DNA of 64,000 bases from Lautropia sp. Lineage in GTDB: Bacteria > Pseudomonadota > Gammaproteobacteria > Burkholderiales > Burkholderiaceae_E. Numbering within the stretch: the stretch's first letter is position 1; each line of letters opens with the position of its first letter. The notes under the pieces were generated by a model, which worked only from the letters and a program-made list of their open reading frames with translations, was not told the origin of the DNA and searched no databases. This document shows, piece after piece, positions 53,924-62,720 of this stretch. The stretch spans positions 372,001 through 436,000 of the forward strand of contig JAUNAC010000001.1 in NCBI GenBank assembly GCA_030527825.1, read 5' to 3'. The translations under genes and the position numbers were made by a program.

Positions 53924-55006
53924 TCAGCCACGGTCACTACCGTGCTGTGAATAGGCAGCCCGCGCCAGACCTGCCATGGGCTGACGCCAGGAAAGATAAA
54001 CCGGTACCAGCATATAGCCCACCCCGACCACGCACAGGGAAAGGATCAGCAGATAGCCCGACACTTCCAGCTTGCACAAGCCGATACCCATCAGGCCCAT
54101 CCCGAGCTGGATACCCAGCAATGCCAGAGGCGAATAATGAGCATCGCAGACTGACTGCACCAGGCGGTGAACTCCTGACGCAACTGAAAGCCTGCGCCCC
54201 ATTCCGACCATCAACCAGCCCGCCATGCGCCCCATTGCTGACCTGATGAATTCAAAGGCAGGCACCGCCACCAGCCAGAGCAGGGCAGTGGTGCCACCAC
54301 GTACCTCAGCCGTGATCGATCCTAGCCGAAGCGCCCCCCAGGAAATCATGAATCCGAGCGCCAGCAGGCCGCCGGTGCCAAGCGCCACGCCGGGCTGAGA
54401 ACGCCACGGCATGCTCGACAGATAGACCAGGCAGCCCAGGAGTGCACCAATGACTGGCAGCGCCACAATGGCAAATTCCGCATAAAGCGAATAACGAGAA
54501 CCGCCTGCTGCGTTAGCTGCCCCAAAAAACATCAGCAGCAGCAACTGAACCAACACCATGGCCGCAGGCAAGGATGGAGAAGCGCCCGGCAAACGGTCCA
54601 GCGCGGCCGTGGCACTGGGCAGCAACAGACTGACGGCTGCCAGCATCATGAATCCGACTGACCAGGTCACCCGGGCATGGTCAAGATAGACAAACAGAAA
54701 AACAGCTGCCATGACCGTCCCGGCAACCGCGAAAAGCTGACGAACCAGGGCTCCCCCAGGACCAGCGAGCCTGGCATCCAGGTACAAGCCAGCCATGACC
54801 AGTGCAGCGGATCCGAACACAAGACCCCGATCGGACACCGGCCATGGGTCTGAATAGAAGGCAGCAACCGCCACACCCAACGCCATAGCAATAGCGCCCG
54901 CAGAACGCACGGTTGGCCTGTCACGCAGCAGGTCACGCAGCAACGGCACAGCACCTGCTGACGCAATGAAGGCGATCAGCAAAGAAGCGAAAGCAAAGGT
55001 GGGCAT
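53924..55006 (-). CDS. Degenerate WecA/MraY-like membrane protein
   Basis: 360 residues from ATG 55006, about ten membrane helices. Parts align by eye with the polyprenyl-phosphate HexNAc-1-P transferases: LRDRPTVRSAGAIAMALGVA (cf. the N-terminal HDRPxPRxGG), LVMAGLYLDARLAGPG (cf. GxxDD), VALGTGGLLALGFMIS (cf. LGDAGSxxLGF), VPAFEFIRSAM (cf. PLFDxxR) and SGVHRLVQ (cf. the His-rich loop). Nearly every catalytic Asp/His is replaced. It is probably an inactive relative that may regulate or scaffold lipid-carrier loading, but the homology itself needs a profile search. Confidence 0.6.
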   Translation of the reverse strand: MPTFAFASLLIAFIASAGAVPLLRDLLRDRPTVRSAGAIAMALGVAVAAFYSDPWPVSDRGLVFGSAALVMAGLYLDARLAGPGGALVRQLFAVAGTVMAAVFLFVYLDHARVTWSVGFMMLAAVSLLLPSATAALDRLPGASPSLPAAMVLVQLLLLMFFGAANAAGGSRYSLYAEFAIVALPVIGALLGCLVYLSSMPWRSQPGVALGTGGLLALGFMISWGALRLGSITAEVRGGTTALLWLVAVPAFEFIRSAMGRMAGWLMVGMGRRLSVASGVHRLVQSVCDAHYSPLALLGIQLGMGLMGIGLCKLEVSGYLLILSLCVVGVGYMLVPVYLSWRQPMAGLARAAYSQHGSDRG

Positions 55007-55260
55007 GGTAGCGACTCGGACAAACACTGGTCATCAGCTTAGCGCACCAGTGGAAAAAGGCGTGAGAAGTATGACCGCCGCAGCGTCAGTTGCCAGCAAC
55101 AATTTGAAACTTTATGAGCAATTTAGAATATCGGTAGGGACATTGATCACAACATTGCTCCGCCTCGCTTATCTTTGGAACCGTCACGATTCCCGTGCGC
55201 CGCTGTACCGGGCATTTGGCTCTACTCACGCAAAATCAAGAAAACCCTTTCAGAACACCC

Positions 55261-56280
55261 ATGGACGTTTCTTCCCTGATCGCCGCTCGCCCAGCGCGCT
55301 GGCTCGTGACCGGCGCTGCAGGCTTTATCGGTTCACACCTGGCCGAATCTCTGGCGCTGGCAGGCCAGTCGGTTATTGCCATTGATGATTTTTCAACCGG
55401 AAAACAGGCCAACATCGACGCCATCATGGCCAGCACACGGGCAGCCGGCCAGAACGGACTGCATTTCGAGGAAGGAACCATCTGCGATCGGGCCTTCTGC
55501 GCACGCGTGACCGAAGGCGTCGACTATGTGCTGCACCAGGCGGCCCTGGGCTCGGTGCCCCGCTCCATGAAGACGCCCCTGGTTTCCTTCCAGGCAAACG
55601 TCGCCGGCTTCATGGAAATACTGGATGCCGCCCGTCTGGCCGGGGTGAAGTCGTTTGTCTACGCCTCATCAAGCTCCGTATATGGCGATCATCCGGCACT
55701 ACCCAAAGTCGAAAGCGTCACGGGTCACGTCCTCTCCCCCTATGCAGCCACCAAGGCAACCGACGAGCTGTTTGCCAACACCTATGCCCGCTGCTACGGC
55801 ATGCGGGTAGCGGGCTTGCGCTATTTCAATGTTTTCGGCACCCGACAGGATCCCAATGGCGCCTATGCGGCCGTTATTCCACGCTGGATTACCACCTTGC
55901 TACGCGGCGACCCCGTCCAGATTAACGGTGATGGCCAGACCAGCCGCGACTTCTGCTACATCGACAATGTCGTTCAGGCAAATATCCGTGCGGCACTCAC
56001 ATTGGCCGACGCTGACCCTGGCACGGCAGATGTATTCAACGTCGCGGCTTCCCGGCGCACCACGCTGATTGAGCTCGCCGAACTGCTGCGTCGCCTCCTT
56101 CAGGAATACAAACCTGATCTGCAGATGCCAGACCCGATCTTTGCAGACTTCCGCCCCGGTGATGTCCGCCATTCCCTGGCAGACATCAGCCACAGCCAGC
56201 AGCGCCTTGGGTATCAGCCCAGCCATCTGCTGGAAGACGGCCTGCGCATTTCCCTGCCCTGGTTCATCGAAAACGCCTGA
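55261..56280 (+). CDS. UDP-N-acetylglucosamine 4-epimerase (WbpP/TviC type)
   Basis: 339 residues from ATG 55261 (MDVSSLIAARPARWLVTGAA). Extended SDR: GAAGFIGSHLAESLALAGQ, DDFSTGKQANID, HQAALGSVPRSMKTP, ASSSSVYGDHPALPKVE, and the catalytic Tyr-x3-Lys in LSPYAATKATDE. RYFNVFGTRQDPNGAYAAVI and NGDGQTSRDFCYIDNVVQAN are typical of WbpP/TviC rather than GalE. It interconverts UDP-GlcNAc and UDP-GalNAc (or their uronic acids), feeding the dehydrogenase at 51099. It is transcribed divergently from the WecA-like gene across 254 bp. Confidence 0.93.
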   Translation: MDVSSLIAARPARWLVTGAAGFIGSHLAESLALAGQSVIAIDDFSTGKQANIDAIMASTRAAGQNGLHFEEGTICDRAFCARVTEGVDYVLHQAALGSVPRSMKTPLVSFQANVAGFMEILDAARLAGVKSFVYASSSSVYGDHPALPKVESVTGHVLSPYAATKATDELFANTYARCYGMRVAGLRYFNVFGTRQDPNGAYAAVIPRWITTLLRGDPVQINGDGQTSRDFCYIDNVVQANIRAALTLADADPGTADVFNVAASRRTTLIELAELLRRLLQEYKPDLQMPDPIFADFRPGDVRHSLADISHSQQRLGYQPSHLLEDGLRISLPWFIENA

Positions 56281-56519
56281 CTGATCGCACCCAAAGTCGA
56301 TACATCATACTGAATTACAAATTCGAAAAATTTTTCACAAACTGGCCGCTGGCGATGAGGTCTCCACTATTTTAGTGTTTCCAAAAAACAACGATGTACC
56401 GGCCCTCTGTCGCAATCGCGCCTGATCTGATGACCGTCTACGGCAGATCAGGCGCCGGCTGTCTGCCAGACAGACGGTCTGCACCCGAGCACCAAAGGTA
56501 GCTCCGATAGATTATTGGC

Positions 56520-58385
56520 ATGCCCACGTCCCCCATTTTCCTCCGTGCCCTGATACTCGGGGCATGCAGCCTCGCATTCGCTGCCGCCATGGCCTCGGTC
56601 ACAGTCCTGCTGATACGACACAGCCGGCAGCAGCATAAGCAGGCCGGGTATCGCACACGCCGGGAATTCAGCCTGGTGTCGGCACTAATCTGCGTCAGTT
56701 TCCTGATCGAGTCCCTGGCCATGTTTCGTCACACCATCGTTCAGGATGGCCTGTGGCTGATTCGTGCGGTGGCACTGCTCGGCGCCTGTGTATTCGTTTA
56801 CCGGCTCATTCCGATCGGCAGGCAATTGGCCGCACTACCGGCGCGCTCTGTTCTGGAAAAGAAAAACCGGCAGCTGATGGCCGATATCGAGCGCATACGG
56901 CACACCAACGAAGTCATCGCACTGTCCGAAGCCCGCTACCGCCTGCTGATGGACACTGCCGCTGAAGGCATCTGGATTCTGGACCGTGTCGGACGCATCA
57001 GTCTGGTCAATCCACGACTGGCCGATATGATGGGCATGCCAGCGGACCAAATCAAGGGTCGGGCGCTTCTGGAAATGGTCCCCGAAGCCGAGCGTCCTGA
57101 CATCATCAATCTGCTGCAGCGACAGCAGCGTGGCGAAGCGGCGCGCACCCTGTGTCATCTGCTTCGTCCAGACGGAGAGCTGATCGCTGTTCAGATCTCC
57201 AGCACACCAATCACCCGGGATGGCACAGCGGGCAGCAGTCTGTCAGTCATCACGGATCTGAGTGACCAGATGAAAATCCAGGATCAGCTGCGCCGGGTCG
57301 CGGCCGATCTCCAGGAACAGGTACAGGGACGTACGCTGGCCTACCGGGATACGGCTGCCCGGCTGGCCGCCATGCTGGAAACCAGTCGCAATCAGTCCCG
57401 GGCATACAGCATCCTGCAGGATCTCAACGATATGCTGCAGACCTGCTCCACACCCTACGAAGCAGCGCGCGTGGCAGGCGAGTTCGCCATCAAGCTCTTC
57501 CATGCCGATTCAGGCTCTCTTTACACCGTGGAGCCCGGGCAGTCGACATTCCATATTCTCGGCTCCTGGGGACTGCAGAACGAAACCGCCGACACCCTGA
57601 ATCTGAATGACTGCTGGGGGCTTCGGCAAAATCAGGCCTATCCTCACAGCGACAACCAGATCGGCATCCGCTGCCGCCACCTCAGCATCGGCCCAAACCG
57701 ACACAGCTGCTGCATGCCGATGTTTGCCAACGGCCAGGCCACAGGTCTGATCTGCCTGCGCAGCGACCAACCCTTTATCGGGGCAAATACCGAACACAGC
57801 GCCGCCAACCAGAAAATCCGGCGCCTCTTTGCCAGCAGCGTGGCTCAGTTCATGGCCAACCTCACCCTGCGTCAGACACTGGAGCAGGCATCACTGCGCG
57901 ACCCGCTGACCAACCTCTTCAATCGTCGCTACTTCAATGAACAACTGCTCATTGAGTTTGAACGTGCCAGTCGGGCGCGTTCACCACTGGCCATCCAAAT
58001 GGTCGACATTGATCACTTCAAACGCCTGAACGATCGTTACGGACACGAGGCGGGCGACCGGGTCCTGCGCCAGGTCGCCGATGTCCTCACCCAGAACGCA
58101 CGGGCCGGCGACATCGTTTGCCGCTGGGGCGGGGAAGAGTTCCTGATTCTGATGCCTGGCCTCAATGGCACGTCCGCCAAGCGCCGGGCCGATGAGATTC
58201 GCCGCAGCGTCCATGAGCAGGTTCAAACCGTCAATGGCTCACCTGTCAGCATTTCCATCGGTGTTGCGGCCTACCCTGAACATGCATCTGACCCTGATGG
58301 TCTGATCAATGTGAGTGATCGCGCGCTCTATGCATCCAAAGGAGCCGGCCGCAATCGGGTCACCATGGCCGTATCCGTCCTGTGA
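56520..58385 (+). CDS. Membrane PAS-GAF-GGDEF diguanylate cyclase
   Basis: 621 residues. N-terminal membrane segments (ILGACSLAFAAAMASVTVLL; about 55-70; about 78-95), a PAS domain about 135-255 (YRLLMDTAAEGIWILDRVGR), a short coiled coil, a GAF-like domain about 305-440 (FAIKLFHADSGSLYTVEPG, CCMPMFANGQATGLICL) and a C-terminal GGDEF domain. The signature is RWGGEEF, with the inhibitory I-site RAGD just before it, so it is probably active and product-inhibited. DPLTNLFNRRYFNEQLL opens the domain. It makes c-di-GMP, a common activator of EPS synthesis. It sits 239 bp after the epimerase. Confidence 0.93.
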   Translation: MPTSPIFLRALILGACSLAFAAAMASVTVLLIRHSRQQHKQAGYRTRREFSLVSALICVSFLIESLAMFRHTIVQDGLWLIRAVALLGACVFVYRLIPIGRQLAALPARSVLEKKNRQLMADIERIRHTNEVIALSEARYRLLMDTAAEGIWILDRVGRISLVNPRLADMMGMPADQIKGRALLEMVPEAERPDIINLLQRQQRGEAARTLCHLLRPDGELIAVQISSTPITRDGTAGSSLSVITDLSDQMKIQDQLRRVAADLQEQVQGRTLAYRDTAARLAAMLETSRNQSRAYSILQDLNDMLQTCSTPYEAARVAGEFAIKLFHADSGSLYTVEPGQSTFHILGSWGLQNETADTLNLNDCWGLRQNQAYPHSDNQIGIRCRHLSIGPNRHSCCMPMFANGQATGLICLRSDQPFIGANTEHSAANQKIRRLFASSVAQFMANLTLRQTLEQASLRDPLTNLFNRRYFNEQLLIEFERASRARSPLAIQMVDIDHFKRLNDRYGHEAGDRVLRQVADVLTQNARAGDIVCRWGGEEFLILMPGLNGTSAKRRADEIRRSVHEQVQTVNGSPVSISIGVAAYPEHASDPDGLINVSDRALYASKGAGRNRVTMAVSVL

Positions 58386-58392
58386 TGTCTAC

Positions 58393-58421
58393 TGAATGCT
58401 GAATTAAACATTCAGCATTCA
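58393..58421 (+). terminator. 12 bp perfect hairpin after the diguanylate cyclase
   Basis: TGAATGCTGAAT (58393-58404) and ATTCAGCATTCA (58410-58421) are exact complements with a 5-nt loop (taaac), starting 8 bp after the stop. It is A+T-rich and lacks a T tract, so it may be an mRNA-end hairpin or operator rather than a classical terminator. Confidence 0.5.
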
Positions 58422-58657
58422 TGATCAAACGATCTTGAACAGACAGGCCACGTAACACTTGAACTACACTTTTCCCCAATCTCATCGGTAATACCGACGT
58501 TACCCTACTAAAAATGTTGCTATTAATACGCAAGATGCATCTTTGCGTTACATTAATACCTGCCCGGTGCCATTTCTTGGCGCGCGTACGCATCTGAATC
58601 GCTTCATGCCCCGCATGACGGGGTTACCTGACCCAGACCCTTCTGGTTGGAGCAGCC

Positions 58658-59830
58658 TTGTCACCTTCCCTGGCCTATTTCCAGCACAATCTTCCGGAGT
58701 TGGCCGAACACAGCGCCCATGGCGTTCTTTTGTTGCTGGTTCTTGCGCTCGGTTTTATCCTGGCCTGGTTCATTCAGGCACTGCGGCGTGACCGCACCGT
58801 GCAACGGCTTATCCAACTACGTATAGAACAGCAGCAGGCTGACCTGACAGAAAGTCGCCTGCTGGCCGAGGATCTCGCACTGGAACAGGCCAACCGGATT
58901 GCCCAGCAGGCGCGAAGCATTGAGCATCTGAAGTCCCGACTGGCCGCCCACATTCAGCGTGCCTCCCGGAACGATCGGCCCAACGCTCCCCAGCCAGACA
59001 AAACTGCGTCCTCTCCACCAGGGGTGCATGTCCGGACGGTATCAGAGCGGGCGAAATCATCTGCGCCGGAAACTGCCCCCCACTGCCTGCATCCTACCGG
59101 CACCGGGAACGTACTGACCACCGCCGAGCTGGCACGCCGCGCGGCTGCCCGGACCTGCGCTAGACAAGCGACGGCCACAGCGGGTCCCGCAACCCATCGA
59201 ACACCTTTCACTCAAACTTCCAGCCCAACACCGGTCAGCGCCCGACGCTGCGTTGACGCAGCGACACGCGCCGCCCTGTCAGCCAGCCGCGCAGCCCGGC
59301 TGCATCATGCAACACAGGTCTCACGGGCTAGTTACGCACTGTACGAAACCACCCGGGCGATCGATATAAACCATCGTCTGGCCATGGCCACATTCGAAGT
59401 CAACGCGCTGAAGAAACGTCTGGCACAAGAAATTCTCAACGGCCGAGAAAAGGCCCGCCTGATCAGGCAATACGAACAGGACACGGAAACACTCCGCCAG
59501 ACGCTTAACAAAAGCGCTACCCACCGCGTCAGCCAGCGTATCGCGATCCAAACACTGGAACAGGTACTGCAACAGACCCGACAATCCTGGGCGATCAGTG
59601 AGTCACAACTGACCCAGCTGCGCATGTATATCCAGCAGCAACCGGTTCAGCGTCGTTTCCCTGACCCCCTGGCTGACGATCACACGGCAAGCCTGCTCAC
59701 GGACAGTCAAGGCCACAATAACATCCCACCCCTTGCCACCTTGCTACGTGGCCAGCTGCAGCAGACGCCCCAACCCCTGGGGGGGCGTAGCATCCCGATG
59801 CTGCGGGAAAATCCGCCAAAACATCATTGA
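58658..59830 (+). CDS. Membrane-anchored coiled-coil protein, unknown function
   Basis: 390 residues from a TTG at 58658, chosen because GGAG (58649-58652) lies 5 nt upstream and no ATG fits the N-terminus. One membrane helix at about 20-40 (GVLLLLVLALGFILAWFIQA) follows a short N-terminal part. A coiled coil (about 50-100, RIEQQQADLTESRLLAEDLA) comes next, then a Pro/Thr/Ala-rich spacer of about 85 residues, and a second helical, Gln/Arg-rich region (about 210-330). No enzyme motif is seen. It could be a cell-envelope or division-associated scaffold, but that is a guess. Convergent with the MipA-like gene, 27 bp apart. Confidence 0.7.
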   Translation: MSPSLAYFQHNLPELAEHSAHGVLLLLVLALGFILAWFIQALRRDRTVQRLIQLRIEQQQADLTESRLLAEDLALEQANRIAQQARSIEHLKSRLAAHIQRASRNDRPNAPQPDKTASSPPGVHVRTVSERAKSSAPETAPHCLHPTGTGNVLTTAELARRAAARTCARQATATAGPATHRTPFTQTSSPTPVSARRCVDAATRAALSASRAARLHHATQVSRASYALYETTRAIDINHRLAMATFEVNALKKRLAQEILNGREKARLIRQYEQDTETLRQTLNKSATHRVSQRIAIQTLEQVLQQTRQSWAISESQLTQLRMYIQQQPVQRRFPDPLADDHTASLLTDSQGHNNIPPLATLLRGQLQQTPQPLGGRSIPMLRENPPKHH

Positions 59831-59857
59831 GCTGGCCTGTTCAGCACACGAACGGGA

Positions 59858-60811
59858 TCAGTCTTGCTGACGGACTTCATCTGCCGAACGGGCAAACAGC
59901 CATCCGAGCGCAATGCCAGCACTGAGATTAGCGTGTCGGCGCACCAGCGGCGAAGCCGAAAACGCAGCGCCACCTATCTGACTGGCGCGCACAAAACCGG
60001 CTACCCACGTACGCGAAAAACGCCGGTTCAGTGATGCGCCCAGCACCAGGCCACCATAGCCCCCTGATGCCGGAAAGACCGGGCGCCCCTCCCGGGCATA
60101 TGCTGGATCAACCTGATAATAGTAGCGATGGTAGGCCCGCGTAGCGAATACCGGCCCTCCCCATGCACTGAACTGCCAGCCTGACAGACCTGGAAGATCG
60201 TCGGCCTGCCAATTCAGGGACGGACTGAACACCCACCCCCGATGCTGCCATTTCCCCAGCGGCATCGCATGTCGCACCGGCAGATCCAGACTCATCATCC
60301 GTCGCTGATGGGCAGCATGCCACAACGGTATTTTCAGACGCGGCCCCACTTCAAACAAGGGTTGCAGACGCGGCATGCCAGCCCGTACGCCCGCCGTGGT
60401 TCTGGGCAACGGTGGCGTCAGCCCGACGCTCACATCCAGCTCATAGTGCGCACCAGCCCACAGATCTGCCCGGATGCCACTTCGATCCACACGCAGATGC
60501 GGCGCACGATAGACAAAGACCGGAAACGGCACCAGATACCGACGCTGCCGGTCAGCGCCACGATAGTCTGGCAGACTGATTCCCGACACCGCCACCCCCA
60601 GCTCCCAGACCGGCAGGCGATAACGATTCGAAAAACCCATGACAGCGGTCGACCGGGCAGACAAACCACTATCGGGCGTTACATCATGGGCAACTGCGCC
60701 GGCGGCCGGGCTGGCGGCCGCGGCATGACCAGCCAACACGCTCCACACCAGGCCCGCAAGCCCCCCACCGTGCAGCGCGAACTGACGGATACGACCCACC
60801 AATGAAATCAT
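59858..60811 (-). CDS. MipA/OmpV family outer-membrane protein
   Basis: 317 residues with a signal peptide (cleavage about residue 33 after GHAAA) and a beta-barrel. Family motifs: VSGISLPDYRGADRQRRYLV followed by PFPVFVYR, HLRVDRSGIRADLW, and alternating aromatic strands ending IALGWLFARSADE. MipA in E. coli scaffolds MltA and PBP1B; many members are simply OmpV-like porins. It starts 13 bp after the stop of the small periplasmic protein, so the two form an operon. Confidence 0.88.
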   Translation of the reverse strand: MISLVGRIRQFALHGGGLAGLVWSVLAGHAAAASPAAGAVAHDVTPDSGLSARSTAVMGFSNRYRLPVWELGVAVSGISLPDYRGADRQRRYLVPFPVFVYRAPHLRVDRSGIRADLWAGAHYELDVSVGLTPPLPRTTAGVRAGMPRLQPLFEVGPRLKIPLWHAAHQRRMMSLDLPVRHAMPLGKWQHRGWVFSPSLNWQADDLPGLSGWQFSAWGGPVFATRAYHRYYYQVDPAYAREGRPVFPASGGYGGLVLGASLNRRFSRTWVAGFVRASQIGGAAFSASPLVRRHANLSAGIALGWLFARSADEVRQQD

Positions 60812-60824
60812 GACGCATGTTCAG

Positions 60825-61340
60825 TCAGGGATGAGGTACCGGCGGCCGGGAACTGACCAGCACCTGATCGTCCGACGTACGCAGTAGCACCACCAGCAAT
60901 TCGCCGCGATACTCGTCATGCGCCGAGCGGACATAAACAACAGCCGAAAAAGGGTCTCCAATCTTCAGCAACGCTGGATCGTTCACCAGTGCCCGCGACA
61001 GCCGCCAGTCCAGCGTCAAATCTACCTGCCCAGCACGATCCAGCGGTGCCAGGATTGTCAGCGTCGGACGCGCCTCCGCATCTTCTAGCGGCCGCATCCA
61101 TTCCCGGTCACGTGGTAGGCGTTGACTATCCGGGGCCACCGCAACCGTCAATCGCGAACGAGGCAGAGTAGATTCAATACGTACAACCCTGCCTTGCAGA
61201 TACATGGGCCGGGCAAAATCATACTTGCCCAGAAAACCCGGATAAGCAAAGGCTGCGGACATCCAGCTACCCGTTACCAGTACACCAGCAGCAGGCAGAA
61301 CAGAAAGCAGGCAACAGCGTCTGCCGCGAGATGGCAACAT
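60825..61340 (-). CDS. Small periplasmic protein upstream of the MipA/OmpV gene
   Basis: 171 residues. The signal peptide (basic MLPSRGRR, then a hydrophobic core) is cleaved about residue 32 (SAAFA, then YPGFLGK). The mature part is beta-rich, with MYLQGRVVRIESTLPRSRLT and DPFSAVVYVRSAHDEYRGEL; it somewhat recalls small periplasmic OB-like domains, but I cannot name a family. Co-transcribed with the OmpV-like gene, 13 bp apart. Function unknown. Confidence 0.7.
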   Translation of the reverse strand: MLPSRGRRCCLLSVLPAAGVLVTGSWMSAAFAYPGFLGKYDFARPMYLQGRVVRIESTLPRSRLTVAVAPDSQRLPRDREWMRPLEDAEARPTLTILAPLDRAGQVDLTLDWRLSRALVNDPALLKIGDPFSAVVYVRSAHDEYRGELLVVLLRTSDDQVLVSSRPPVPHP

Positions 61341-61767
61341 GAACCCTCCTGTTCCACAGAGAGCATAACGATAGCGAATCCAACGCCAAGTGCCAATCCG
61401 ATGAACGGTCCACGGCCCGCGCCCCGATCATGAGCTGGTGCAGCCATTCCATTTGTTAGTTGCTACACAACAACTCTCGCCCCCTTCCCCCCCTTCCAGG
61501 CAACGCTTCAATCGTACCGGCATCGTTCCTCACCGCTCCTCGACCATTCATCCTTACCACGAACTGACACGTGTTACTTCTGTCTACAATTCACATCCGG
61601 CAGCGGAAAACGCCCGCACGCGATCTAACACGATGCAACCTGCTCCACCCTTGTCGCCGCCCAGTCACTTCAACGACAATGGAGCGATGATTTTTCTGGT
61701 AGGGAGCACCTGCCTCTGCTTTACCAGCACGCTATCCCATTCTCACCCTCCAACCCGTTCAATTCCT
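61341..61767. other. Intergenic region upstream of the thioredoxin gene
   Basis: 427 bp between divergent genes. The thioredoxin frame stays open across this region, but the upstream codons show no protein-like pattern. The promoter candidate at 61564-61590 is the only feature I can point to. Confidence 0.45.
61564..61590 (+). promoter_or_regulatory. Candidate sigma-70 promoter for the thioredoxin gene
   Basis: CTGACA (61564-61569) and TACAAT (61585-61590) each match 5 of 6 consensus bases, with a 15 bp spacer, slightly short of the usual 16-18. It lies 178 bp upstream of the thioredoxin ATG. Confidence 0.35.
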
Positions 61768-62145
61768 ATGGCCGTCACAGAACTCAAAACCGCCGACTTC
61801 GACACCACCATCAGCAACAACGATATCGTCATCCTCGACTTCTGGGCCCCATGGTGTGGCCCGTGCAGGGGATTCGCTCCCGTCTTCGAAAATGTTTCCA
61901 AGGAACACCCCGACATCGTCTTCGCCAAGATCAACACCGATGAGGAAACCAGTCTGGCGGGCCACTTCGGTATTCGTTCCATACCAACTCTGATGGTCTT
62001 TCGCGAGCGCGTTATGGTCTTCCAGCAAGCCGGTGCGCTTCCCAAAAACGCCCTGGACGATCTGATCCGCCAGATTCGCACGCTGGACATGGAAGAAATC
62101 AAACGCGGCGCCCAGCCTTACGCTGCCCAAAAACCACAAAGCTGA
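61768..62145 (+). CDS. Thioredoxin family protein
   Basis: 125 residues from ATG 61768 (MAVTELKTADFDTTISNNDI). The active site is VILDFWAPWCGPCRGFAPVF with the canonical WCGPC. Conserved Pro follows in IRSIPTLMVFRERVM, the cis-Pro loop. The C-terminus ends in a short polar extension (EIKRGAQPYAAQKPQS) beyond the usual 108 residues. The absence of a signal peptide from this start predicts a cytoplasmic disulfide reductase. The Arg after CGPC (usually Lys) and the extension resemble the Trx-like group often annotated trxA2/trxC-like, which lacks the extra N-terminal zinc ribbon of TrxC. Confidence 0.92.
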   Translation: MAVTELKTADFDTTISNNDIVILDFWAPWCGPCRGFAPVFENVSKEHPDIVFAKINTDEETSLAGHFGIRSIPTLMVFRERVMVFQQAGALPKNALDDLIRQIRTLDMEEIKRGAQPYAAQKPQS

Positions 62146-62720
62146 CCTTCACTGACCTGCCGTCGGGCCGAACCGCATCCGGCGTCTGCACGACGGCTAA
62201 CACGAGAAGCTGCAGCAACAGGCTCGCCCCGGTTCGTGTACGCCTCGAACCACAGGCCGCAGCGCAGCCCCCTGAGCGGGAGCACCAACTCGCCCATACT
62301 GTTGTACCCCGCCGGGGGGGTTCTCCGCACTCCTGAACACCGCTACTGCTCCCGGCGCGCATACGGCCTTTGGGCAACCCCCACTGGTTCATACGCCTGA
62401 CCACCTTGCGTGGCCGTCTCCACTGATGCCATGCGAACCGGCAGCCTGCTGTGGTTCGCCCTTATCCGCCTCCTCCCGCCCCAACTGATCTCTCTCCTGC
62501 CGACCATCATCCCCACGAGATCCGGCGCTATCGTCTTCAACGAGCCTCTGGGCGAGCCACAATGGCTGGCTATCTCCATCGGGGTTAGGATTGTTGCGGT
62601 TCTGGCTGGCGTGACCGTAAAACATTCATCAGACACAAAGAACAAGCACAGCCCTACTGATCAGCCGGCATGAGGACACTGCCCGTCCTGCCGCCCGCCT
62701 CTTGTCGAAAAATTACCCCT
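62146..62720. other. Intergenic region between thioredoxin and prfC
   Basis: 575 bp. The only coding-like piece is the transporter-like fragment at 62410-62673. A poly-G/poly-C stretch (ccgccggggggg, about 62309-62320) is notable but short. No promoter or terminator is clear. Confidence 0.4.
62410..62673 (+). pseudogene. Possible remnant of an EamA/RhtA-type transporter
   Basis: 87 codons. SLLWFALIRLLPPQLISLLP and FNEPLGEPQWLAISIGVRIV recall the end of EamA/DMT permeases (helices 8-10, LGE-L---QWLAI). The preceding eight or so helices are absent from the 264 bp upstream in any frame I could follow, so if real this is a 3' fragment of a lost transporter. The similarity is short and by eye only. 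Confidence 0.35.

Noticed and set aside
55195..55260. Upstream start for the epimerase
   Set aside because: The extra 22 residues precede the normal N-terminus and lack conserved features; ATG 55261 is preferred.
61438..61767. Upstream extension of the thioredoxin frame (a 235-residue product)
   Set aside because: The extra 110 residues have no signal peptide or domain; the ATG at 61768 gives the normal thioredoxin N-terminus.
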